This document shows, piece after piece, positions 25,442 through 38,360 of a DNA stretch of 64,000 bases; within the stretch, counting starts at the first letter, position 1; each line of letters begins with the position of its first letter. This stretch comes from Ficedula albicollis (lineage: Eukaryota > Chordata > Aves > Passeriformes > Muscicapidae). The notes below the pieces were generated by a model. It saw only the letters and a program-made list of their open reading frames with translations. It had not been told where the DNA came from and made no database searches. Position numbers and translations under genes: made by a program. The stretch is from the NCBI RefSeq assembly GCF_000247815.1, contig NC_021677.1, forward strand, positions 9,922,137 through 9,986,136, written 5' to 3'.

Positions 25442-26230
25442 TTCTTTTTGGAAGGTTGGCTAAACATTGCGCCCCAACCACACTGTCTATTCTAACAGGA
25501 TTGGAAAGGATTCACCTCTTTCCAACCAAAACACAAGGAGGACAGTAGAAACCCCAAATAACTACATCCCTAGAGATCCCTGAGGAAATCCAGCGTCTAG
25601 GAAGAATAAGATGACAGAGCTCTTGGGAAGGAAAAGGGGGGCAGCCAGCAGGCATTGCATATTCCCCCTCAGCAGGTGCTCTGCCCACCACATGCTTGGT
25701 TATTGCAGGGGCCATCTCCAGGTAATCACCACCTCCAGGAATTAGGGACATGCCACAGAGTCAGGGTTACCAAGCAATTTTTAAGGAATAAGTGCCCAAA
25801 ATGCCTGGTTCACTTCTGTTGCCTGTGCCATTTGCTGAAACGTAAGGAATTCTCGGGTTGGGATTTACCTGTCCAACTCAGGATTTCTACACCTGTTCTG
25901 ACACCTGGCATTTAGCCAGGATTTTGAGAAAATCTCTTTTTTCTCTGTCTACATGTGATTATAGCTGCCAAATCCTTTTCCTTTACTATCCTACTCACCT
26001 TGGAGAGAGCTGCTCTCTCCTCACTATGAGCCATCCTCAACCTTGAATCCTTCCACTGACTTTGGCTGAGCTGAACAAAGGAACAAACCCAAACATGCCT
26101 CTTGCATATGTTTTCTTACGAGTTTTTCTTTCATTAAAAACAAACCTCCTGCTGCCCACTACTTCCCTGCACTTTCCTGCTTTCTCTCCTTCCAAACCAT
26201 TCATATTCATCAAAATGTGACTATCACAGC
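25442..26230. other. Noncoding, nothing recognised
   Basis: No gene or recognised repeat. Confidence 0.6.
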
Positions 26231-26299
26231 TTAATCCTCATTGCTTGCATTCCCCCCGGTGCCTCTCCATCCTCCCTCAGCAGAGGGATGCTCCTCTCC

Positions 26300-26570
26300 A
26301 CCCCGCCTCAAATCCTGCTTTTTTTACAGAATTCCCAACCCCGAGCCAGCGAGAACACTCAACCTGCCGAGTGCCCTAACGGAGCGAGCGCTCCCGATGG
26401 GATTTCAGGGATCTGTTTCCAGTGCAGATGCTCAGTTTGCCGAACTTGCCCGGCGAGGATGCGAGGGCTGGGAGCGCGAGGATGCTCCCAGCTCCAGCAG
26501 CATCCGCCTGCAGCCGCCCGGCCACGCTCCCCGCGGCGCCTGCCCCCTCCTGCCGCCAGAACTCAGCTCA
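26300..26570. promoter_or_regulatory. CpG-rich patch
   Basis: CpG dinucleotides become frequent here (gagcgagcgctcccgatgg, ggcgaggatgcgagg, cgcggcgcctg) compared with AT-rich flanks. It is a candidate promoter or enhancer in BAHD1 intron 1 or upstream. No exon donor was identified. Confidence 0.4.
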
Positions 26571-27399
26571 GCCATCCTCCCCTCGCAGCCCAGGACTCCC
26601 CACATCCCTCCTCCGCTGCCGATTTAAGCCTATTCCAGGTATTCCGCAGGCACTCAGGGACACAATGAAGACGAGCATCGGATAATGCTGTGCTGCGGGA
26701 AGGCTGGCTGAAGCTCCCGATTTTCCCTGCTTCCCACAGGCCACAGGCAGGAACAATAGAAGGCCAGGCACGGTGCAAGTAGGAAGCAATGCCTGGGATC
26801 TCGATGCTTCCCTACACCGAGATTTTATTTCAAGGATGATAATTCAGACACCGAAAAATCAGCTGCCAGCAAAGCAGTTTTATTCCAATCAATGCGAGGA
26901 AAATGCCTGCTTTTTATTTCTAAGAGCCTTGTAAATAATTTGAAATATTGAGATAGTAGAGGCAGCGTCTAAAAGCCAAGATTTCCCATTTTAAAAAAAT
27001 AAAAATCAAGGCTTCTGAGCTGCAGAGTTTCAAAGCTGAGCGTGAGAAAGCCCTTCAAAAATTGCTGGAAGAACAATGGGTGCCAGTGAGCACTACTGTG
27101 ATGTGCCTTACAAAGAGGGAAAACCTAAAAACCATCATTTTCTTTAGTCATACCTTTGTTTAGGAGAACTGGGACACGAGGAATGCAGCACCCGGCAGCA
27201 CGGAGACCAGGCATCGTCTTATCCCTGAGCACCACACGTTTAACACAAATCCCACCCGCTCCCCACGTGCCTTTTCCCATCCACAACAGGGCAGTGCCCA
27301 GGGAATACAGCAGGAGAAAAATCCCACCTGGGCTGCATCCCTGCCGGGGAAGGACACATGGACCCCAAAGCTCCTCTGCTCCCAGCAGCTGTGCCATCC

Positions 27400-27860
27400 C
27401 ATGGGATGAGCTGACACCCTGCCGACGCCAGCAGACTCCTGTCACGGTGCCTGGCCGCACGTGTGACAGCAAACACCCCCCAAAAACCCTGCGCTGCCAG
27501 GTCTCCAAAAGCACTGGGGATTTTAAACGGGGCAGGAAGGAGAACGACAAACCGCGGGATCCAGACAAGGTCCAGCCGAACACCTCTACCGAAAGCACAC
27601 CTCTAACCCCAGCGAGAGCCGCTAAAGGAGGCGATGAGAGCGGCATTGCCGGCCGTGCCGCGTGGGAAAAGCGCAGCGGCAGGGCCCTGAGCGCGGCGTG
27701 CTCCCGGGGACTGACACACACTCCCTCCCCGTTTAATGGTGTTTATTTAGCTGCACGCCACCGGCACACGGCTCACGCCCCAGGGGGCACTGCCCGGTGC
27801 CACCAGGCTCTCGGGGTGTTACATCGCTCCTTCCCACACGCTGTCATTGAAGGAAAGACA
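27400..27860. promoter_or_regulatory. CpG-rich patch
   Basis: There are many CpGs, especially at 27540-27710 (for example gccggccgtgccgcgtgg and gagcgcggcgtgctcc). A plus-strand open frame of 273 codons crosses it but has no recognisable protein features. It is a candidate regulatory region or alternative first exon. Confidence 0.4.
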
Positions 27861-28524
27861 CATTCACGCGTTTCCCCAAGCAGCAAGAACGCAGCGCTGC
27901 CAAGCGTGAGCATCGCTCACAAATCAGGCCAAAATCAACAGCGTCCCTTGAATTATTTTTGTCCCATGTGGAGTTAATAACCATTCACCCTCTATGGAAG
28001 ATGTCCTGAAATTTAATGTATATCAAGAATTAGCAGATTGAAGGGAAAACAACTGCTCCTCCAGGGCAGCCATCCTCATTTTCAGCTACTTTTCTCCAGA
28101 AGCAGAGCAGCACTGCCATCCCCACTGAGGGGTTTCCACTATGATTTTACTCAAATTATTCCTCGGAAATTATAAATTGCAATTTTGAGAGCCCAGAGAT
28201 TTCACAAAGAGGTTCAGGTTCAGTTTCCTCAGCTGACTGCACTTCTTCTATCCTGCTAGCTCTCCATACTCTGATTTTATAGGGCTTTCACCCACATGGT
28301 CAGAAAAAACATAACATGGAACAGATCAATTAAACTCCAACGGCACAAAGATTGACAGGGTCCAAATGAGTTGATTTTAAACCAGATTTATATTTATTTT
28401 TCTTAATGACACCCTTGGTTTCTCTTTTTAGTAACTTCAGTCCCTCATTTCACTTTATTGCATGATAAAGTTTTCCAGTGTCTTGTTCTTCTAATGGAAG
28501 AGGGGGGGGGGTTATTCACGAAAT
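27861..28524. other. Noncoding, AT-rich, nothing recognised
   Basis: No gene is supported. A 10-base G run is at 28502-28511. Confidence 0.6.
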
Positions 28525-28698
28525 ATTACTGTAACTTTACTTTATTCTACTTTATTTATAAGAAAGCTCCATGCTGAAATAGCAAATCTGGGCAATAACT
28601 AGACAAAGCTAATTACTGTAACTTTACTTTATTCTACTTTATTTATAAGAAAGCTCCATGCTGAAATAGCAAATCTGGGCAATAACTAGACAAAGCTA
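28525..28698. repeat. Tandem direct duplication, 2 x 87 bp
   Basis: Bases 28525-28611 recur at 28612-28698, apparently without change. The unit is AT-rich unique sequence. Confidence 0.95.
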
Positions 28699-29411
28699 TG
28701 GTACTGTCCCATACAATCTCGTTTCTTTCTGTCTTTTAATAAATGAAACCTTTTAATAAATAAAATTTAAGTGTGTTTTCCCCATTTCAAGGATATCAGG
28801 TGCTAGTACAAGTGTGAAAGCACAGACAGTTAAATTGTGATGGTCTTCTTACAGGTAACTCATTCACTGAGAGCAACACTCTGGCCATGAATTTAAATAT
28901 TTTCTGCCGTTTAATCCATGTCTTTGGTCTCAGTAAAAGAGGAGCTGCCATGCTGGACAACTGTGATCATGGCTGAAAGACCCAAAGCCTCCAGTCCTCA
29001 TGTGGAAGCACGAGGAACAATTCCTTCCGAGCATCCTCCACAAAACATCCCTCCAAAACTGCAACACCTTTGAGCCTTCACACTTGGAGAATAGCTCAAG
29101 ACTGCCCAAGTCTGCAGCTGGGAATATAACCAGCTCACCTAGGAGCTGCTGGAAACAGGCACATAAATAAAATACATCATGAGTTCAAGCAGGAGAGCAA
29201 ACCAGACGGTCAGAGCCCTCGGATGGGGAAATCCCACGGGATCACAGCCCAGCCACCCCAGCCCCTGCCAGCTCACAGCTTGTGTTTGAAGCTATTTTCA
29301 GATTTATGACTTCTTTGGGCTGCTTATTTTCCTTCTTTTTTTTTTATTTTTTATTTTTTTTTTATTTCCCAATCATCTGAACACTGCTGCATGTATTACT
29401 ACCAACACGAG
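28699..29411. other. Noncoding; A/T low-complexity tract near the end
   Basis: Bases 29336-29368 are a T-rich tract with scattered A. Nothing else is recognised. Confidence 0.6.
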
Positions 29412-29463
29412 AGCTGTGACTTAGTTCAGCTGGTTGGGTGTGACGCCAAGGTTGTTCCGCTGC
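29412..29463 (+). repeat. Possible tRNA-Ile-derived SINE head fragment
   Basis: The words ttagttcagctggttg and tgacgccaaggttgt resemble the A-box arm and the anticodon-to-variable region of tRNA-Ile, the head of passerine TguSINE1-type SINEs. The expected 3' tail in the same orientation is missing and the sequence does not fold as a full tRNA. It could be coincidence. Confidence 0.35.
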
Positions 29464-29499
29464 TGCTTCCACAAGTTGTATCCCTGTGGTTAACTGAGA

Positions 29500-29735
29500 T
29501 CCCGGAATCAATGAGCTTGGAAAAGAACTCCGAGATGATCGAGTCCAACCTGTGACCAACCACCACCTTGTCACCTAGCCCAGAGCACTGAGTGCCACAC
29601 CCAGTCCTTCCTTGAACACCTGCAGGGATGGGCATTCCACCACCTCCCTGGGCAGCCTCTTCCAGTGCCTGACAACCCCTCATGTGAAGAAATCCCTCCT
29701 GATGTCCAAATAGGGACAACTAACCAGGAGATAGA
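29500..29735 (-). mobile_element. CR1 LINE 3'-end fragment
   Basis: Reverse orientation with gatgatcgagtccaacctg, cagagcactgagtgccac, cttgaacacctgcaggga, cctccctgggcagcc and gaagaaatccctcctgatg, in the usual mirrored order. Confidence 0.93.
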
Positions 29736-30159
29736 GCAAAAAAAGCCTCACACAGCTCCTTCTGGATGTGATATTTGCACATCTGAGCACACCTTCCTGT
29801 TCTGGCAGAGCCAGATCTCATCATTCATTCATTTGCTTGCGATCTGAACACGATGCCAAGCAGCGAGAATGCCTTTGCCTACCACTCCTAATTATTTTTC
29901 AATTGTTTACTTTGGAGAGATTTGCTGCTAAGGGCTTATTTTCAGTGCTGCAGCAGCATTAGAAAAGCTTTTGCTGAAGGGTGGATTTCCCCCCAAATCA
30001 CGGGCAGGTGCTCCCTAAATCGGATCTCCAGAGACTGGAGCAGCACACGTGTCCCACAGAGAGTCACACAACAGCGATTAACACCACCACAGCAAACAAA
30101 ACTAACCTGCATCACCTAAAGCACAAGTTCTGCCTCAAGAGGAGGAAGAGCTCTCCATC

Positions 30160-30308
30160 GAGGGTGGCAGAGCACAGGAACAGGCTGCTCGGGCTGTCTC
30201 CCTCTCTGGAGACATTGCAAACCCACCTGGACACATTTCTGTGCCACCTGCTCTAGATGGGGGTGGTCTCCAGAGGCCCATCCAACCCTAACTGTCCCGT
30301 GATACTGG
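30160..30308 (+). mobile_element. CR1 LINE 3'-end fragment
   Basis: It shows tctccctctctggagacatt, cacctggacacatttctgtg, cacctgctctagatggggg and ctccagaggcccatccaacc, the end of a CR1 subfamily different from the neighbours. Confidence 0.9.
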
Positions 30309-31470
30309 TTAAAAAGCCAAATAAAGACTAAGGCTTCCAGAGCAGAGACAGAAAGGTGATGCAGACAAACTGGCAAGAAGGACAGAGCACCGACATTTAA
30401 CTGAATGATTCAGCTGGATGAGAAGACGTCAGTGGCCTCCAAAATAACACTTCTGCATCAAGACACAAGGGTGTGACTGTTTTACCCCCAAACCCCACGT
30501 TTCTAAGTCATATTTCATTGTTCTGTGCACCTGTCACCATCAACTCCCAGCAAACAAAGCATCCAGAAAGGATCCACTTGCACAAAGTTCAGGGAATTAT
30601 TTTCCCCCGCTTGGCTTGGCGTTTTCCAGCTGATTTTACACCTATCAGTACTACTACACTTCCCTGCTCTGCTCAAGAAGAGCAGCTGGAAAGCAGTTGG
30701 AAATGCTGCACCGAGTTCACAAGAAAAACAAACAGAAATCAATGTTTAAATCCAAAACATCCTGGTAAATCACGCTAATGCACGATTTCCTATCACCAGC
30801 AAACATTTAGACAGTTCCAGCTAAAGCTCGGGAATGATTCAGGTAGCCAGGACATGACAAACGTGAAGGATGGCTCGGGATGAATATGTGAGCAGGATAT
30901 TTCTGTTAAAGCGATCAGCAGCGTGCTGGTATTTAAATCACATTAAGATTTCAAAAGCATCAGTCTATCACGCAGCTCGTGTCACTCTTTCTCACAACCA
31001 CGAGGACCAGAAGCCTTAAAATAAAACCCCGAGCCCCCCAGAACACCACAGAGCCCCTCAGCGTGGAGAAAGCACTTGCTAATTGTGGCAAACTGATGGA
31101 CAGATCAATTAACCAGGCAAGCGAAAGCCCGGCAAAGCCTCTCGCTTTGAGGTTCGCCTGCTCCTGACAATGATGACTTCAGATGGAGAGCGAGCACGAG
31201 GGGCAGCTGGATTCTTTAAAACAAAACACAACCAGAACCTCTTTCAGATAAGCATTTCGTGGAAAGAGAGAGGGGAGGGGGAGAGGCAAACAGAATAGAT
31301 CCCAAATGCTCGTATTTTTTAAGTTTCCACGGTTGCTCTTGTGAAAGAGAGGGGGTTCCTGTGTGTCCCCGTGCCGGGGCAGGGAAAGGGACATCGGGGT
31401 GCGGGTATCCCCGTGTTGGGGCTGGCTGCCGAGCAGCAGCCCGGGGAGCACTTGCTAGCCTTCCCGAGAT
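30309..31470. other. Noncoding, nothing recognised
   Basis: No supported gene; GC content rises toward the CpG-rich region that follows. Confidence 0.55.
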
Positions 31471-31499
31471 CTGCCCAGTCACATGTGCTGGCTCCTGCG

Positions 31500-33260
<1,761 letters not shown>

Positions 33261-33614
33261 AGGCCACGGACACCCCCTGTGTGGTCGCTGTCCCTGAGCA
33301 GCCCTGCGAGTCAGTACCAGGGGAATATCCCGCTGCATTTTACGGGGGAAAGGCCATCAGGGAATTCTCGGGTGTCCCAGAGCTTCCCCACAGAACCTCT
33401 CCTCACCTGACACTCAGGTGTCCGTGGCTTCCACGGTCTTACCAACAGATGAGACATGGCAGCAATGACAACATCTGGAAAACTCCATGTTTTCCTGGAA
33501 AAATGAGTATAAAGCCCTAAAGCAGACCCAACAAGCCGCGGAAGTTATTTGAACGGTATCTTTAGCAGTACCGCAGTCCCCAGCACTCTCCATCAGTTAC
33601 AGAATGGGGTTTTT
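33261..33614. other. Noncoding, nothing recognised
   Basis: No gene is supported. A minus-strand donor-like site reading CAG/GTGAGG is at 33403-33409 (GT at 33405-33406), without further support for an exon. Confidence 0.45.
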
Positions 33615-33934
33615 CCATGGAATTACGGAAGCTCTAAGTTGGATCCACAGGAGTGGGGCCCCGCTCCTAGTCCTGCACAGGACAGCCCCAAAATCTCACC
33701 ATGTGCCTGAGAGCATTGTCTAAACACTTCTTGAGCTCTCTCAGGCTTGGAGCTGTGACCTCTTCCCTGGGGAGCCATGGAATTACGGAAGCTCTAAGTC
33801 GGATCCACAGGAGTGGGGCCCCGCTCCTAGTACTGCACAGGACAGCCCCAAAATCTCACCATGTGCCTGAGAGCATTGTCTAAACACTTCTTGAGCTCTC
33901 TCAGGCTTGGAGCTGTGACCTCTTCCCTGGGGAG
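33615..33934. repeat. Tandem direct duplication, 2 x 160 bp
   Basis: Bases 33615-33774 recur at 33775-33934 with about two differences (taagttgg versus taagtcgg, agtcctgc versus agtactgc). The unit contains part of a reverse CR1 3' end, so both copies carry the same CR1 piece. Confidence 0.95.
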
Positions 33935-33965
33935 CCTGTTCCAGTACCAAATTTGTCCTATTTCT
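33690..33965 (-). mobile_element. CR1 LINE fragment, partly duplicated
   Basis: Reverse orientation with cctgagagcattgtctaaac, ttcttgagctctctcaggc, gctgtgacctcttccctg and ggggagcctgttccagtac. It has the same subfamily wording as the element at the right end of the window. Confidence 0.88.
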
Positions 33966-34371
33966 TTTAAATTTGGGAAACAGCTGGGAAGGAACTGGCA
34001 CTTGGAACAAGCAACCCATGGGGCTCCAGGAGATAAATACACACACAATGAGGGCGAGACCCTGATGATCTGCTTGAAACTCAACTAAACTGCAGGAGAC
34101 CTAAGAGCCTGAAATACTTCCTGCCTTGTTCCAGTGGTCCACAGGGATCTTGCAAACAAGAGCAGGATCAAGCACTGGTATGATTATTGCAGGATCCAGA
34201 TGTTACACAGGAGAAGCTTGAGAGGAAATTCAGCTATTTGGAGACACTGATTCCTGAAACAAATACCAGTCCTTGGTGATGGAGCAGGGAAAAAGAAATA
34301 ACCTTAACAGCTACATCCCTGGAAGCCCTCGAGGTACAGTAGGGCAACTCTCCTCAAAAGCTCTCTGATAC

Positions 34372-34437
34372 TGTTTACAAGTTGGACTTGGATGATCCTT
34401 GTGCATCCTTTCCACTTCAGGATATTTTGTGATTACC
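34372..34437 (+). mobile_element. CR1-X or CR1-tailed SINE 3' tail
   Basis: The words gttggacttggatgatcctt, gtgcatcctttccacttc and aggatattttgtgatta match the short 3' tail shared by CR1-X and TguSINE1. The upstream part is too diverged to decide between a LINE and a SINE. Confidence 0.6.
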
Positions 34438-37400
34438 CTATTTCACTGCAACCCTTTGGATGAGACTTTTCCAGGCTCTATTTAATGCAGCTGCACATCA
34501 CCAAGAGCTACAAAGGTTCTGTCTCCTAAGACCAGAGCTGCTCCCCACCTGAAAAGTGAAGGCAGCTCATAGTGCTGCCAAATTGTTCCCTAAAAATGAT
34601 ATTTTATTGGAGTTCTTCCTTCTGCTGTGAGCCACAGGAACAGGAGGGAAATCGCAGTACTCTGAGATCAGAATTCAATTTTTGTGTTACACAAAGCACA
34701 CTTACTCCATTTGTTAGATGTGTTCAAGTGACTTCCAAAATCTACCACCTCAGACTCCCGTAGCTAAACAGAATGCTATTTGAGCAGCAATAGTGAAGAA
34801 TCTGGGAACTCCAAAGTTCTGAAACCCCCTGCAACTCAAGCAGTAAAATAACAGTGTCACAGCGTTTCAGAGGGAAATGCCTGGGCAAAATTCATGCTGA
34901 AGTTTGATGACAAATATAAATTAACAGCTGCTTTTTGGGGAAAGTGGAGGTGAGGCCACCTTCCCTCTTCCAGGTGTTTGGAACAGGAGAACATCTGGAC
35001 AATGGACAGGTTGAGGATGGGGAACCGTGTGCTCCAGAGCTGCATGAGAGTGTGAAGCACAACGGAGCCATCTGCAGAGCTCCCTCTCTTTTGAGATACT
35101 AATTTATTCTGAAGTGGGGCCTTTCCTCGTCCCTTTCTCAGAGGGATGAGGGGGGAAAATGGGAAGCTAATTGCTGATTCCAGAACAATATGTCTGTGTG
35201 TCTGCCAGGCTCCAGCCTCTGTCAGGCACAGCATTTGGGCTTTTTCTCCCCTTATTAACTGGGAAGAACAAACCACCAAAGTCACAATACGAGATCTTCC
35301 TACCCCAAATTCCAGCCTGTTTCTTGGGAAGGGGATAATATCCGGGGCTATAGACTGCCAGAACAGCAGCACAACAAGGATCTTTGTCCCCAGCTCACAA
35401 TTTGGGCTGTGGCAGCACCTTGCTGAGGTTGTACCTGAAGGTAAAAGCCCCGTGGCTGTGGGAGAGCAGGACCAGGAACCAGCAGGGATTAAGAGATTGT
35501 CCCTCATTGCACCCCTCACCTACAGGTACTGGGGTGGGACAGACACACACAGCTGAGCCAGCACTAAAGGAAAAGAAGGAAAAAGGATTTCACTGTTAAC
35601 ACAGGGAAAACAGGGAAAAGGATCTTTGCATTTTCTGACTCTGAGTTTCAGGAGTAAAAACTTTAGTTGTCCCACAAGAGAATGGGGAAGAGCCCCAGCA
35701 TCTCACTGCAGGTCAGGCTGGGAGAAGGGTGTTTGCACTGCACACTCAGAGCTCTCTGACTTTCCGGAACAACTGTGGTGAGTTTTAAAAAGTCACAGGA
35801 TATCCAAGAGGAAAAATCCCCCAGCAGTACTGCAAGGACAGAGAAATGGAACATGGAGTTTCGGTGTCCATGATGGCAGAAGGCTGGCTGCACCTCTTTT
35901 TTATCCAAGTGGGGATGCAGTGGATCCCTGGGAACACCAGAGCTTCCTGCACAGCCACAAACCCATGGAGAGCTTCCATTCCAGCAGCAGCTTGCAAATA
36001 GGCAAGGAAGCTTAAGCAACAGCCTTAATCCGAGTCAGCTCACACACTAAGAGCAGCAGTGTGGAGGATCCTGCACCGACTGGTTCCTCAGCTGGGCCTC
36101 AGGAAGGACTTGGCTGCAGGGAAGAGCCCGGCACATCTGTGAGGGGGAGGATGGCCAGCCCCACCTTCCCAAACAGCCTTGTGGCCACAGATGGGGATAA
36201 ACCCATCCTTGGGTCTTTATGTGTCCCCTGTCTGGCTGCAGTGACAGGGCTGGGTTAAAAAGTCTTTAATTCAGCACATCTCAGCTGCATCCCACGGGAT
36301 CCTGCCTTTTCCAGGCATATCCCTCACCAAGAAACATTCCCAAATCCAGCTGTGTGATCCCATCCCTCCTGATGTCTCTGCAGAAAAGGTGCTGGTGTTG
36401 CACTGGCTTCCTGGCAGAGATGGGTTTTGGTAGTCCCCTCCTTTTCTTCCCCCTCCCAGGGTTAACCCAGTAACTGCAAAAGGCCAAATGAATCCCTGGT
36501 GGAGCTCCATGGACTGACTTGGAGTTCTATTACACCAAAAAAGCAAATTTTCTGTGAGTGTTCAGGTCTGCAGCAAACCAGCTGTGGTTACAGAGGCAGC
36601 TTCCTCTGAGATTTCTGTTTAAACACCAGCATTTGTTCGTTTTTAGCTGCATGAAAGATTCCCCTTTTCCCATCAGAAGAAACCAGAAGGGATTCAGACT
36701 GGAGGAGAGGGCTCTGCCAGCACAAAGCTGTCACACAGGATGTCATTACCTACCTGGAAAAATCCAGATTACTATATTGGTGTCTCAGGGAATCCTCTGC
36801 AGCTTTTTGGTGCCATTGCTGCTACAAAGGTTTAGTTTATAATTTATTTTAATTTATTTTAATTTCAGAAAAATTGATGCTGTTTATACAGGGTATTGTC
36901 TATGAAGCAGCAGTGCCAAGGAAGTTCAGCAAATGAAAGGGGATTGCTGTGTTCCACTTCTTATTTCACCTCTCATCTTAACACTTTAGAGTGCTTTAGT
37001 AAGGAATATTTAATAGATGTATATAATTTATTGATGGAGGGAAAAATCAGAGGGACATTAACAATAGCTCAGTGGGGACCAGCACAGTCAGGAAATGAGA
37101 CTGGATTAAATTAAAGCAGAAAATCACAGGACTATGAGTTAAGAACATCCCTGAGTGTTACGGTGGATCGAGGTGAATGTGTGTACTTCAATACATTGCA
37201 AAACCAGGATTAAAAGCAAGGGCTGTGCTTTATGAGCTGGGCTGCGGCAGGGAGTGACAAACTCACATGCACAGGAAGGATAAATGTCCTGCCTTGTGCT
37301 CCCAAGGTAGCCATTCTTTTATGAAGTGTGATTCACAAAACCAAGGAGGCTGAGGGGATCGCAATGCAAAACACATGTCCCAGAAAGTCAGGATGGGAAA

Positions 37401-38230
37401 GCAAGTAGCAATTATGGGACCATCTGTGGTCCCCATGCTGTGGGATGGGCTGTGGCAGAACCAGCACCAGTCCTTCACCCCTCTGTGGGTTGTCGGGCTG
37501 GGGCAAACACTTCAGCTGTGGTCTGCTTGGAAAAATCAGTGGGGAAAACCCCATGGCTGTGCAACTCCTTGCACAGAATTAATACAGGAAAAACCTAGTA
37601 AGAAATCCCAAAGGCAGCACTCAGCCAATCTGCATTTCCAGAGAAACAGCTGCATCAGCAGGAAATCTTCATCTCTCTTTTGTGTCCCTCAGGTGGGTGG
37701 CAGCTCGTGCCAGCACACGGACATGGGGACAGGGACATTCCTGAGTGGGGAAGATGTGTCTGCTCCTTCACACTCCTGCCAGCACAGGGACACAGGGACA
37801 CTCCTGATTTCCTATGTGAAAAGGAAACATCACTCCTGAATGCTTTACTGTTTCCTTGTCCCCAGGCTCCCAAAGATGTCCAGCACCCTGAGGCCCACCC
37901 AGAGTCCCATTCAGAGATGTTTTCAGCCCTGAGGGTTGTTTTCCTTACTTTCCTTACTTTCAGGAGCTGGAGGCAAGATCAGCACAAGGAGGAACTGATA
38001 CCTCTGTGGGATTTTTGTGGGACATCAGGAGAAGCTCCAAAATCTTCATTAAGACAGTAACAATATATCAGTATTGGGGGACAACACACCCACACACCCC
38101 CACACACACACCTACCCCTGTTAATCCTCTGCCTCATCCCAGGGGTCGGGGTGTGAATTTGAGCTCAATATTCACAGTCTGAAGCTGGTGCATCTCCACT
38201 CCTTTTGGCACCTGGTGGGAAGGTTTGGAG
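34438..38230. other. Noncoding, nothing recognised
   Basis: No gene or RNA is supported in this 3.8-kb stretch. A CA-rich microsatellite is at 38081-38111. The minus-strand open frame at 34857-35519 lacks any recognisable motif. Confidence 0.55.
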
Positions 38231-38239
38231 TTCCCCTGT

Positions 38240-38360
38240 GCAAATCTCCCTCTTAGGAACATGGTTTAGAGGTGGCCTTGCAAGTGCCGGGGGAATGGTT
38301 GGACTCTGTGGTCTTAAAGGTCTTTTCCAACCTAAATGATTCCATGATTCTATGATAATC
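38240..38360 (+). mobile_element. CR1 LINE 3'-end fragment
   Basis: It shows aatggttggactctgtggtc, ttaaaggtcttttccaacc and the tail aaatgattccatgattctat. Confidence 0.88.

Noticed and set aside
27156..27977. Plus-strand open frame of 273 codons
   Set aside because: No recognisable domain, no splice evidence, GC-rich local composition; kept only as a CpG-rich patch.
29412..29463. Functional tRNA gene
   Set aside because: Only parts resemble tRNA-Ile; no full cloverleaf or intact B box.
34857..35519. Minus-strand open frame of 220 codons
   Set aside because: No homology recognised, no repeats or motifs, no splice or promoter context.
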